From positions 1 to 19,525 of the forward strand of contig MNRP01000004.1 in NCBI GenBank assembly GCA_001916005.1: a stretch of 19,525 bases of DNA, in the 5' to 3' direction. This document shows, piece by piece, positions 1-7,024 of the stretch (the stretch's first letter is position 1; each line of letters opens with the position of its first letter). This DNA is from Clostridium sp. 26_22 (GTDB lineage: Bacteria > Bacillota > Clostridia > TANB77 > CAG-508). The position numbers and the translations under genes are program-made. Under the pieces are notes generated by a model, which saw nothing but the letters and a program-made list of their open reading frames with translations, ran no database searches and was not told where the DNA came from.

Positions 1-236
1 TACTCCCGTTATATAATTTATTTTCTGGGGGTAAGGGGGCACTATGCTCTTTTTTGATTATTTTGGTTTTATTTTTATAATTATTTCTTTCAAACTAAAA
101 CTCCTTGTATTTAATTTATCTCATTTTAACATAAGTAATATTTAAATAGCAAGTTATTTATATAAATTTAAAAATTGGTATATTATTTAATAATTTGTAA
201 AAAATAAAAATAAAAATTTAAGTAAAGGGTGATATT

Positions 237-710
237 GTGAAAAAAATAATGAAAATAATTTTAATATTATTTTTATTATTATTATCCACAATTTGTATAT
301 TTATTGTGGACAAAGATGGTAAAAATAATGTTTCTTTAGCACAAGCATCAAGTTCTTCTGACCTTCAATTAATGGCTAGAGCAATAAATGGGGAAGCAAG
401 AGGGGAACCATATGAGGGACAAGTTGCTGTTGGTGCAGTTATCTTAAACAGAGTAAAAGATTCTAGATTTCCAAATTCAATATCTGGAGTAATTTATCAG
501 TCAGGTGCTTTTACGGCTGTATCTGATGGTCAAATAAATGTTACAATAAAAGAAGATACGACAGTATATAAAGCCGCAAGAGATGCAATGAATGGATGGG
601 ATCCAACAGGAGGATGTGTGTACTATTTTAATCCAAGCACAGCAACAAATAAATGGATTTGGTCTAGACCATTAGTAAAAACCATAGGAAAACACAGATT
701 TTGTAAATAA
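237..710 (+). CDS. sleB: SleB-type spore cortex-lytic hydrolase
   Basis: Predicted cell wall hydrolase of the SleB/CwlJ family (157 aa), which degrades spore cortex peptidoglycan during germination as a lytic transglycosylase. A Lys-rich start and a hydrophobic stretch (about residues 5-24) form a signal peptide or anchor, with a plausible cleavage region around SLAQA. The catalytic domain (about residues 42-156) has the family pattern ARAINGEARGEP, whose glutamate is the likely catalytic acid, followed by AVGAVILNRV, FPNSI.GVIYQ and a C-terminal YYFNP...W motif. The N-terminal peptidoglycan-binding domain of Bacillus SleB is absent, so this is the short catalytic form. The start is GTG behind AAAGGGTG; an in-frame ATG at 249 lies inside the signal peptide. 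ypeB follows after 24 bases, and this sleB-ypeB pairing strongly supports the call. Forespore (sigma-G) expression is expected from the family, but I see no clear sigma-G promoter. Confidence 0.93.
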   Translation: MKKIMKIILILFLLLLSTICIFIVDKDGKNNVSLAQASSSSDLQLMARAINGEARGEPYEGQVAVGAVILNRVKDSRFPNSISGVIYQSGAFTAVSDGQINVTIKEDTTVYKAARDAMNGWDPTGGCVYYFNPSTATNKWIWSRPLVKTIGKHRFCK

Positions 711-734
711 AATAAAAAAAGAAAGGTGTATATT

Positions 735-2108
735 ATGAATAAATTAAAAGATTGGGTAAGTAGATTAAAAAAAGGACATATGTTAAGCGTAATAGGTGTA
801 TTTATAATTATTATTGCTGTATTAATAACAGTTCTTGTAAAAAAAGAACAAGATTCAAAACAAGCTTCTGAAAATTCTTACAATATGGCATTTTATTCAT
901 TAGTTGATTATGTTGAAAATGTTGAAACATATCTTGCAAAATCATTAATATCAAGCACTCCAGAGCATGGAGCAGAAACATTAACAAATGTATGGAGAGA
1001 AGCAAATTTAGCTCAAAGTTATTTAGCAAGATTGCCAATAGAAAGTCAAGAATTAGAAAACACAGAAAAATTTTTAAACCAAGTTAGTGATTATAGTTAT
1101 TCATTATCAAGAAAAAATATCTATAATGAAAGTTTATCAGATGAAGATTTAAAAAAATTGAAAGATTTACACAATTATAGTGTCGAATTAGAAAATACAT
1201 TAAATCAATTATCAGAAGATATAAATTCAGGAAGAATAAAATGGAATGAGCTTTCAAATAAGGGAAAAGTAGCATTTGCACAACAAGTAAGTACACAAAC
1301 AAATGATAGTTTTAGTAATTTAGAAGAAAATTTCCACGAATATTCAGGGTTAATATATGATGGTGCATTTTCTGAGCATATAACAAGCAGTGAGAAAAAA
1401 GGATTAATAGGAAATGATATAGATGAAGAAACAGCAAAACAAAAAGTATCAGAATTTGTAGGGCAAGAAAAGATAAAAGAAATCCAAAGTTTAGGATTTT
1501 CAGAAAATGCAACAATACCAGAATATAACTTTTCTGTAAAAACAAATTTAGAAAATGATATAACAATATCAGTATCAAAAAAAGGTGGACATATTATATA
1601 TATGAACTCAAATAGAACAGTAAATTCAGAAATAATATCACAAGAAGAAGCAAATGAAAAAGGAAAAGAATTTTTAAATAATAAAGGGTTAAACAATATG
1701 AAAGAAACCTATTATTTAAAACAAGATGGAATTGCAACTATAAATTATGCTTATACACAAAATGATGTTGTTGTATATTCGGATTTAGTAAAAGTAAAGG
1801 TTGCATTAGATAATGGTGAGGTTTTAGGAATAGAAACAACTGGCTATTTAAATAACCATACACAAAGAGACACATCAAAAGTGAAAATAAGCAAAGAAGA
1901 AGCAAAAAAGACATTAAATAAAGACTTAGAAATATCATCAGAAGGATTAGCAATAATTCCAACTGAATATAATACAGAAATATTGTGTTATGAATTTAAA
2001 GGAAAAGTTGATGATAGAGAATTTTTAGTTTATATTAATGCTGAAAATGGAAGAGAAGAAGATATATTAATAATAACAAATACTCCAAATGGAACATTAA
2101 CAATGTAG
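735..2108 (+). CDS. ypeB: Germination protein YpeB
   Basis: Partner protein of SleB, needed in Bacillus for SleB to accumulate and stay stable in the spore. It has 457 aa, close to the usual ~450. One transmembrane helix lies near the N-terminus (about residues 16-35, rich in Ile/Val). A long helical, charged region fills most of the first half (about 40-230). The C-terminal half contains repeated PepSY-like segments with ISQEEANEKGKEFL and ISKEEAKKTLNKDL motifs, each followed by beta-rich stretches ending in lines such as VYINAENGREEDIL. An upstream GTG at 726 is in frame but is part of the ribosome binding site AGAAAGGTG, so the ATG at 735 with 6-base spacing is preferred. It lies 24 bases after sleB and is followed by a hairpin, consistent with a two-gene operon. 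Confidence 0.93.
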   Translation: MNKLKDWVSRLKKGHMLSVIGVFIIIIAVLITVLVKKEQDSKQASENSYNMAFYSLVDYVENVETYLAKSLISSTPEHGAETLTNVWREANLAQSYLARLPIESQELENTEKFLNQVSDYSYSLSRKNIYNESLSDEDLKKLKDLHNYSVELENTLNQLSEDINSGRIKWNELSNKGKVAFAQQVSTQTNDSFSNLEENFHEYSGLIYDGAFSEHITSSEKKGLIGNDIDEETAKQKVSEFVGQEKIKEIQSLGFSENATIPEYNFSVKTNLENDITISVSKKGGHIIYMNSNRTVNSEIISQEEANEKGKEFLNNKGLNNMKETYYLKQDGIATINYAYTQNDVVVYSDLVKVKVALDNGEVLGIETTGYLNNHTQRDTSKVKISKEEAKKTLNKDLEISSEGLAIIPTEYNTEILCYEFKGKVDDREFLVYINAENGREEDILIITNTPNGTLTM

Positions 2109-2110
2109 AA

Positions 2111-2152
2111 AAATGGGGACATCCTTGAAAAAAGGAGTCTCCATTTCTTAAA
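2111..2152. terminator. Bidirectional terminator between ypeB and the vanW-like gene
   Basis: AAATGGGGACATCC (2111-2124) pairs with GGAGTCTCCATTT (2134-2146) with one bulge and one G-T pair, around an A-rich loop. T-rich sequence flanks the stem on both strands. It sits between two convergent genes, so it probably ends both transcripts. Confidence 0.7.
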
Positions 2153-2154
2153 AT

Positions 2155-3792
2155 TTAATGTCTTTTATAAACATCTTTAGAAATAACTTCGGTACTAACA
2201 ATTTGACCATTTCTCTTCAAAGTTTTATAACCTTCTGAATATAAATAATTAGCATTAGAACCAGTTACTCTTGAAGAAAGAACAACTTCATAATCATTGT
2301 CTGATTTTAATCCCCATATCTTAAAATTAGCAATACCTTTTGAAACAGAACAAGTAATTTTAATAGGGTATTCACGATTATTTTTAAATTTAAAATCAAT
2401 TGCACCATACACAACAGTTGCATCTCTACTTGCATTTGCATAAGATGGAACAAATTGATGATTACTTCTTTCTACAATTTCTAAATTTGAAAGTAAAACA
2501 GCATTATATAGAGTTGTAGTAATTTGGCAAATACCGCCACCTAAACCATCAACAACTTTGCCACTAACATATATTGGAGCCTCTTTATAACCTGCCGCAA
2601 TAGTTCTAGCTCCAACAACTTTATTATAAGAAAAAGTTTCACCAGGCATTACAACAGTTCCATTAATTTTATTTGATGCTAATATTAAATTAGTAGTACG
2701 ATTTTTATTGCTTACAGAATAGTTTGTTGAAAATTCAGATAATAAATCCGGAAAAGCTTCTGTACCAATCATATTAGTGGTAACACTAGGGTATAAAACT
2801 TTTAATGGAATTGTACATTCGTTAGAATCTGAATTTAGTGATTGTTTAGCTTCATCAAGTGAAATTGCAAAGTCAACACCATTTTCACTTGGGAATACAC
2901 TAAAAGGATTTTGCGTATAATATGCATTCACAGGCTCTTTATGAATTTCACTATAGATATTATCTAAATTAATTTCAGTTGGTGATTGTTCTAATGTTGA
3001 CAATTCTATTGAATTTTTAATATCTAAATTATAAATTTTATTTTTTATAATATTATAAGATTCGTCTATATTTACAGCGCATCCAGTATTTCCTTTTGTA
3101 ATTATAAGATTTGTACCATCTATATAATATGAACTTTCAATCATTTTATCTGGTAATTTTGCAGAAATATCTTTAAGCTCAGAGATAAGTTGATTATCAT
3201 TAATTGAAAATGCTGGTTCAATATTAATATTTGAAATTAAAGTTTTTAGAATATTAATATTATTTTCAAAAATATTTCCAGTTTTACCAATATCATATGC
3301 TATATTTACTGCTTCTTCAACATTAAAATTAATTTCTATACTTTCAGATGAAATTGAAGTTTCATAGTCATCATGGATTAATGTTAAATCATCTGGAATA
3401 GAAGAATTAATATGCTCTGAAATTTTATTTAAAGCATCTTTTTTTGATAAATTAGAAACATCAATACCTTTTATATAAATACCTTTTGCAATTTTATCAC
3501 TTTTATTATTAATAATTGTAAATGTACAAAATATTATTAGTAAAATAATAACAAAAATAAAAAATAAAAGTGAAAAAAGTGATAATACTCCAAATGAATT
3601 ATTCTTTTTATTGTAATCATTTGGTAAAGGCGTAAAAATTTTATTTTCTGGTTTAGTTTCTTCAACATTGACAATATTTTCAACATTTTCAATTTCGATA
3701 TTATCTTGTTCAAGATTAATGCTTTCTTTATTAATAAGCTCATCATTAGTATTTTTAATTATAGTATTTTCTTCTTTTTCTTTTAATTCCAT
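2155..3792 (-). CDS. VanW-family membrane-anchored cell wall protein
   Basis: 545-aa protein with the VanW domain. Residues 1-65 are a very acidic, Asn/Glu-rich cytoplasmic tail; a single transmembrane helix follows at about 67-94 (FGVLSLFSLLFFIFVII). The extracellular part has two putative peptidoglycan-binding-like segments (about 100-330, as in YoaR-type proteins). The VanW domain (about 365-485) carries MPGETFSYNKVVG, GGGICQITTTLYNAVL and SNHQFVPSYA. A C-terminal G5-like tail (EGYKTLKRNGQIVSTEVIS) ends the protein. The molecular role of VanW proteins is not established; they recur in clostridial cell envelope loci, and the vancomycin cluster name does not imply resistance here, as no vanHAX partners are present. 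The start ATG follows AAGGAG at normal spacing. It converges on ypeB. Confidence 0.88.
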   Translation of the reverse strand: MELKEKEENTIIKNTNDELINKESINLEQDNIEIENVENIVNVEETKPENKIFTPLPNDYNKKNNSFGVLSLFSLLFFIFVIILLIIFCTFTIINNKSDKIAKGIYIKGIDVSNLSKKDALNKISEHINSSIPDDLTLIHDDYETSISSESIEINFNVEEAVNIAYDIGKTGNIFENNINILKTLISNINIEPAFSINDNQLISELKDISAKLPDKMIESSYYIDGTNLIITKGNTGCAVNIDESYNIIKNKIYNLDIKNSIELSTLEQSPTEINLDNIYSEIHKEPVNAYYTQNPFSVFPSENGVDFAISLDEAKQSLNSDSNECTIPLKVLYPSVTTNMIGTEAFPDLLSEFSTNYSVSNKNRTTNLILASNKINGTVVMPGETFSYNKVVGARTIAAGYKEAPIYVSGKVVDGLGGGICQITTTLYNAVLLSNLEIVERSNHQFVPSYANASRDATVVYGAIDFKFKNNREYPIKITCSVSKGIANFKIWGLKSDNDYEVVLSSRVTGSNANYLYSEGYKTLKRNGQIVSTEVISKDVYKRH

Positions 3793-3817
3793 ATGTCACT
3801 CCTTAAAAATTAAAAAA

Positions 3818-3826
3818 ATTATAACA
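3818..3826 (-). promoter_or_regulatory. Extended -10 promoter of the vanW-like gene
   Basis: On the minus strand the sequence reads TGTTATAAT, an extended -10 (TGnTATAAT), about 26 bases upstream of the start codon at 3792. No good -35 is present at the right distance, which is tolerated with an extended -10. Assigned by motif only. Confidence 0.5.
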
Positions 3827-3943
3827 TAAAATGACAAAATATTCTATATTTATTTCATAAAATTACTAAACTAAAAAAATTTTTTTTGCAAATAATAATA
3901 TTAATAAATCTTTTATAAGGTTTATTAGAAAGAGGAGGATGTT

Positions 3944-4123
3944 ATGTCTAGAAATAGTAAATTAATATCTGAAAATTTAAGAGAAGAAATTGCAAAAGAA
4001 CTTGGAGTTTATGATCAAGTAAAACAAGATGGTGGAAGTTGGGCTAGTGTTCCTTCAAGAGATTGTGGAAATATAGTTACTAAAGCTATTGAAATTGCAA
4101 ACCGTTCAGTAGAGAACAAATAG
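3944..4123 (+). CDS. Alpha/beta-type small acid-soluble spore protein (SASP)
   Basis: Short gene of 59 residues with a strong ribosome binding site (AGAGGAGGA, 3930-3938) and ATG at normal spacing. The product starts MSRNSKLISENLREEIAKEL and ends in VPSRDCGNIVTKAIEIANRSV. These are the two conserved blocks of alpha/beta-type SASPs: an EIAxELGV segment, where the germination protease Gpr cuts in relatives, and an SRxxGxxVxKxIExA segment that binds DNA. Such proteins coat spore DNA, protect it from UV and heat damage, and feed outgrowth after proteolysis. The spacing between blocks matches the family. Unusually it carries one Trp and one Cys, which classical SASPs lack, so it is a divergent member. 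Family members are transcribed by sigma-G in the forespore; I see no convincing sigma-A promoter upstream, in line with that. A hairpin follows directly. Confidence 0.85.
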   Translation: MSRNSKLISENLREEIAKELGVYDQVKQDGGSWASVPSRDCGNIVTKAIEIANRSVENK

Positions 4124-4155
4124 AAAAGTGGATTTTTAAATCCACTTTTAAAATT
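4124..4155. terminator. Terminator after the SASP gene, shared with the XRE gene
   Basis: AAAAGTGGATTT (4124-4135) is followed by its reverse complement AAATCCACTTTT (4138-4149), giving a 10-12 bp stem that starts right after the SASP stop codon. It lies between convergent genes and probably acts in both directions; the T tracts are part of the stem arms. Confidence 0.7.
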
Positions 4156-4439
4156 TATTTATTTTGTAATAAAATTAATGCTTTTTTTACTTTGTTAATT
4201 ATTTGACTATTTTCTTTATTTAGTGATAAATAAGAATCTTTAATATTTAAATCTAATAAGTCATCAGAACTTACATTTAGAAAAATACATATATTTTTTA
4301 ATAAATCTGCAGAAATAGTTCTTTTTCCATTTTCATATGCATTATATGTTGAAGGTTGCATATGCAGATACTTAGCCATATCTTTTTGTTTAATTTCTTT
4401 TTGTTCTCTTATATTTCTGATTTTTTCATATAATTCCAT
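4155..4439 (-). CDS. XRE/Cro-family helix-turn-helix regulator
   Basis: Small DNA-binding protein (94 aa) with an N-terminal HTH_3 domain: LYEKIRNIREQKEIKQKDMA, then YLHMQPSTYNAYENGKRTIS as turn and recognition helix, then LLKNICIFLNVSSDDLLDL. This is a typical Cro/C1-type fold over about residues 3-66. The remaining C-terminal 30 residues are a short charged helix without a known sensor domain. An in-frame GTG at 4448 lies inside the ribosome binding site GAGGTG, so the ATG ending at 4439 is chosen. It is transcribed away from the RCC1 prepilin-like gene at 4667, and two related palindromic sites lie in the shared intergenic region, so autoregulation and control of that neighbour are plausible. 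Its ligand and targets are unknown. Confidence 0.85.
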   Translation of the reverse strand: MELYEKIRNIREQKEIKQKDMAKYLHMQPSTYNAYENGKRTISADLLKNICIFLNVSSDDLLDLNIKDSYLSLNKENSQIINKVKKALILLQNK

Positions 4440-4464
4440 ATATATCACCTCATATAAAATAATA

Positions 4465-4476
4465 AACTTATCGGTT
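4465..4476. promoter_or_regulatory. Candidate operator copy 1 (imperfect palindrome)
   Basis: AACTTATCGGTT matches the perfect palindrome at 4535-4546 in 10 of 12 positions. It lies 26 bases upstream of the XRE start codon, where a repressor could block that gene's own transcription. Role inferred from position and from similarity of the two sites. Confidence 0.4.
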
Positions 4477-4533
4477 AAAAGAAGTTTTTTAAAGAATTCT
4501 ATAAGTAAAATAGTATCTATATTTATATGCGAT

Positions 4534-4547
4534 TAACTTATAAGTTA
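4534..4547. promoter_or_regulatory. Candidate operator copy 2 (perfect 14-bp palindrome)
   Basis: TAACTTATAAGTTA is a perfect 14-bp palindrome in the divergent intergenic region. It lies 32 bases upstream of the -35 element of the rightward promoter. Dimeric XRE proteins commonly bind such dyads, so it is a natural candidate site for the adjacent regulator. Confidence 0.45.
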
Positions 4548-4579
4548 TTCTAATTTTTTCACAAAAAGTGTATTTTGTC

Positions 4580-4608
4580 TTGACAAATTTGCAAAATAAA
4601 AATATAAT
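4580..4608 (+). promoter_or_regulatory. Sigma-A promoter of the RCC1 prepilin-like gene
   Basis: TTGACA (4580-4585), a 17-base spacer, and TATAAT (4603-4608) form a perfect consensus promoter. Transcription would begin near 4615, about 50 bases before the ATG at 4667. This also shows that the longer open frame beginning at 4568 is not the real start. Confidence 0.85.
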
Positions 4609-4666
4609 TAAGAAAATTCACAAAAACGATAAAATATTCGAAAAATTTACAAATGGAGGATTGAAA

Positions 4667-6685
4667 ATGAAAAAAACAAAAGAAAATGCTATTACATTAG
4701 TGGCGTTGGTAATAACAATTATAGTATTATTGATTTTAGCAGGAGTGAGTATTCAGGCTATAAGCAATACAGGATTGTTTGCAAATGCTAAAAAAGCGAA
4801 AGAAAAATCAATTGAAGCACAGATAAAAGATGAAATTACGTTGACCATACATGATATACAAATTGAAGAAACATCAAATGCTAAAGTGTTTGATATGCAA
4901 TCTTTAATTGAAAAGCTTCCAGAAAAATTAAGCGATATAACAATTGAAGCTGATGGAGAGGAAGCTAAAGGAGAATATAATGGCTATAATTATAGAATTA
5001 CAACGAATTATGAAGTTATAATAGAAGGAAAAGCTAATATAAGAATAAAAGCGGAAATAACACCAAAAGATTATACCAAAGAAAATGTAATGATGAAAGT
5101 TGAGATAACAAGTGAAGAGTCTCCAATAAAAAAAATACAAGAACCAGAGAATTTAAGTAAAAATTCAGATGGACAATATGTTGTTTTAAAAAATGGAGAA
5201 TACAAATTTATAGTAGAAACAGAAAATGGAGATGTTGCTGAAAGAATAATAACTGTTAACAATATAGATAAATTACCTCCAAAAGATTTCAAACCTGAAA
5301 TTGAAAAATCAGGAACTACAATAAAGATAAAAGAGAATGCAGAAGATCAAGATAGTACGGAAGAAAATGCTTGCAGTGGAATAGAGAGATATGAATATTA
5401 TGTTGATAATAAAAAATGCGATAGTAATGAAATTAGTAATTTGACTATTGGAAATACATATTCTGTATATGTTATTGCTTTTGATAAAGCAGGTAATAGT
5501 ACAAAGTCCGCTGAGGAGAGTGTGAAAATTACAGTTCAATATAAGAAGATATCAGGCAATAGAGGTGCAATTAATGTACTTGCAATTGATTTTGAAGGTA
5601 ATATTTGGCAATGGGGATATGGAAGAGGAAGTCTAGATGAGAGGGGAATACCTAAAAAGTTGACGCAAGGTATAAAATTTATTGATATAATATCAGAAGG
5701 CGGAAATAGAAATTTATTGGCAATAGATGAAGAAAAAAATTTATGGCAATGGACAGAATCAGGCAATCCAGAAAAAGTTTTGAATGGCGTAAAAATTAAA
5801 AAAGTATCAGTAGCTGCTAATGATGGCGCAGTTCATATAATAGATGAAGATGGTAATTTATGGGGATGGGGAAATAATAATTATGGACAACTAGGAGACG
5901 GTAATAAAAGTAATAACTATTTAGATGTTTCTTATGCAAAAAGGATTGCAAATGATATAAAATTTAAAGAAATTTATGATGTGGGCGAATCTACATGGGC
6001 AATAGATAAAGATGGAAATTTATGGTCTTGGGGTAGGAACTATAATGGACAATTAGGAAATGGAGGTACTGAAGATCAATTTACACCTGTGAAAATTAGT
6101 CAAAATATACAATTTGAAAAACTTGTTGCTGAAACGAAAAAAGTTTTTGCAATAGATAAAGATGGAAATTTATATAGTTGGGGTTATGGTAGTTATGGAT
6201 TTGGAGATGGAACTAATGAATCTAAGAATGTACCAACCAAAATATTAAATGGAACTAAATTTGTAAAAGCAATAGGTTCTGATTATACGCAATATGCTTT
6301 AGACATAAATGCAAATTTATGGGGATGGGGAAATAATGACTATGATCAATTTGGAATTGGTAATACTCAAACTCAGTATGATCCAATAAAAGTAATGGAA
6401 GGTACAAAAGTAAAAGAAATATGTGGAAGTAGAGCCAATGGAATAATAGTGGATGAAAATGATAATATATATTTTTATGGTCAAAATGATACATTAAAAT
6501 ATAATACAGGAATAAAAAAAATAGGGAAAATACCTAATTTGAAACAAATAGTATGGGCAAATTATGATACAATGTTAGCTATTGATGAGAATGGAAATCG
6601 TTGGGGATGGGGAGATAATGACTACGGAGAATTAGGAAATGGTACGTCACGTAAAGTTGTTAGTCAATTAACTAAAATTGATTAA
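4667..6685 (+). CDS. Prepilin-like protein with Ig-like domains and an RCC1-type beta-propeller
   Basis: Predicted exported protein of 672 aa. The N-terminus (MKKTKENAITLVALVITIIV) has a basic start and one hydrophobic helix (about residues 9-30) resembling type IV prepilins. The residue before the putative cut is Ala instead of Gly, and the usual Glu at +5 is Ala, so processing by a prepilin peptidase is uncertain. A helical, charged segment follows to about 140, then two beta-rich, bacterial Ig-like segments (about 145-300; VYVIAFDKAGNS). From about 303 there are eight RCC1/BNR-type motifs of the form LAID.dGNLWgWG.N.yGQLGnG, which fold as a beta-propeller in relatives. A surface binding or adhesion role is inferred; the ligand is unknown. 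The start is the ATG behind GGAGG, inside the transcript of the promoter at 4580. No terminator is visible; the Rpn leader begins 9 bases after the stop. Confidence 0.85.
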   Translation: MKKTKENAITLVALVITIIVLLILAGVSIQAISNTGLFANAKKAKEKSIEAQIKDEITLTIHDIQIEETSNAKVFDMQSLIEKLPEKLSDITIEADGEEAKGEYNGYNYRITTNYEVIIEGKANIRIKAEITPKDYTKENVMMKVEITSEESPIKKIQEPENLSKNSDGQYVVLKNGEYKFIVETENGDVAERIITVNNIDKLPPKDFKPEIEKSGTTIKIKENAEDQDSTEENACSGIERYEYYVDNKKCDSNEISNLTIGNTYSVYVIAFDKAGNSTKSAEESVKITVQYKKISGNRGAINVLAIDFEGNIWQWGYGRGSLDERGIPKKLTQGIKFIDIISEGGNRNLLAIDEEKNLWQWTESGNPEKVLNGVKIKKVSVAANDGAVHIIDEDGNLWGWGNNNYGQLGDGNKSNNYLDVSYAKRIANDIKFKEIYDVGESTWAIDKDGNLWSWGRNYNGQLGNGGTEDQFTPVKISQNIQFEKLVAETKKVFAIDKDGNLYSWGYGSYGFGDGTNESKNVPTKILNGTKFVKAIGSDYTQYALDINANLWGWGNNDYDQFGIGNTQTQYDPIKVMEGTKVKEICGSRANGIIVDENDNIYFYGQNDTLKYNTGIKKIGKIPNLKQIVWANYDTMLAIDENGNRWGWGDNDYGELGNGTSRKVVSQLTKID

Positions 6686-6703
6686 AATAAAATTAGCTCG
6701 AAA

Positions 6704-6750
6704 TTTGTCGAACGATTTATGTTGAAATTAAGCCCCAAATATGTTAATAT
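6704..6750 (+). promoter_or_regulatory. Promoter of Rpn unit copy 1 with Spo0A-box-like site
   Basis: TTGAAA (6722-6727), a 17-base spacer and TAATAT (6745-6750) preceded by TG (extended -10). In the second repeat copy the two elements and the 17-base spacing are conserved while most of the spacer sequence differs, which is good evidence for function. TTTGTCGAA (6704-6712), 9 bases upstream of the -35, matches the Spo0A box core TGTCGAA and is kept in both copies. Confidence 0.6.
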
Positions 6751-6786
6751 ATAGTCGTGCAATAAATTTGACATTGCATGACTATA
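6750..6786 (+). other. Conserved 14-bp stem-loop at the 5' end of the Rpn leader RNA
   Basis: TATAGTCGTGCAAT (6750-6763) pairs with ATTGCATGACTATA (6773-6786) with one G-U pair and a 9-base loop ending TTTGAC. The second repeat copy has the same stem with a compensatory change (C-G here, T-A there). It would lie at the very 5' end of the transcript, so it may stabilise the RNA or regulate it. Confidence 0.6.
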
Positions 6787-7024
6787 ATTTTAAATAAATT
6801 TTTAAAATCAAACAACTTAGAAGAGACAGAATAGTGGAAAATCAAGAAATTTTAATTCTAAAAAAGATTAAAAATCGAAAAAAAATCCAATACAAAAAAT
6901 GAAAAAAGCAAAAATGAAAGGAGGCAAGCAAAAGGTCGCTTTGTCAAAACAAATAGCACAATAAAATAAAAATTTACTAAAAAGTATTGCTAAAAGCAAA
7001 ACAATTTAGTATAATTAAGGAGGA

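Larger units (their letters stand above)
6695..7023 (+). repeat. Rpn leader repeat, copy 1
   Basis: This ~330-base stretch, from AGCTCGAAATTTGTCGAACG to the AAGGAGG ribosome binding site, is repeated as an imperfect direct repeat at 19194-19525. It fills the intergenic region between the RCC1 prepilin-like gene and the Rpn pseudogene. Parts shared by both copies are a TTTGTCGAA box, a promoter, a 14-bp hairpin, a block encoding a short peptide beginning (M/V)ENQEILIL, and the block AAAGGAGGCAAGCAAAA. In this copy the short peptide (GTG at 6835) is shifted out of frame after about 18 codons and stops early. The repeat probably marks the 5' part of a dispersed Rpn gene family rather than an insertion sequence end; I see no flanking target duplication. 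Confidence 0.8.

Noticed and set aside
58..106. Minus-strand start-like sequence: AAGGAG (101-106), TTG at 93, preceded by a promoter-like TTGCTA/TAAAAT
   Set aside because: The frame encodes only MKEIIIKIKPK before a TAA. The sequence beyond stays open to the window edge in more than one frame, so a broken or partial gene is possible, but nothing supports it.
1205..1696. Long minus-strand open frame inside ypeB, and similar antisense frames in the RCC1, murF, yhaO and coupling-protein genes
   Set aside because: They are antisense shadows of well-supported genes, rich in Leu/Phe/Ile from reversed A-rich codons, without ribosome binding sites or family features.
4568..4666. Longer N-terminal extension of the RCC1 prepilin-like gene
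   Set aside because: The extension overlaps the consensus promoter at 4580-4608, has no ribosome binding site, and would put 33 residues before a typical prepilin-like start.
6987..7015. Second promoter-like sequence TTGCTA-N17-TATAAT just before the Rpn gene (also TTGCAA-N17-TAAAAT in copy 2)
   Set aside because: Transcription would start inside the ribosome binding site, leaving no usable leader. In such A/T-rich DNA a chance match is likely, although both copies keep it.
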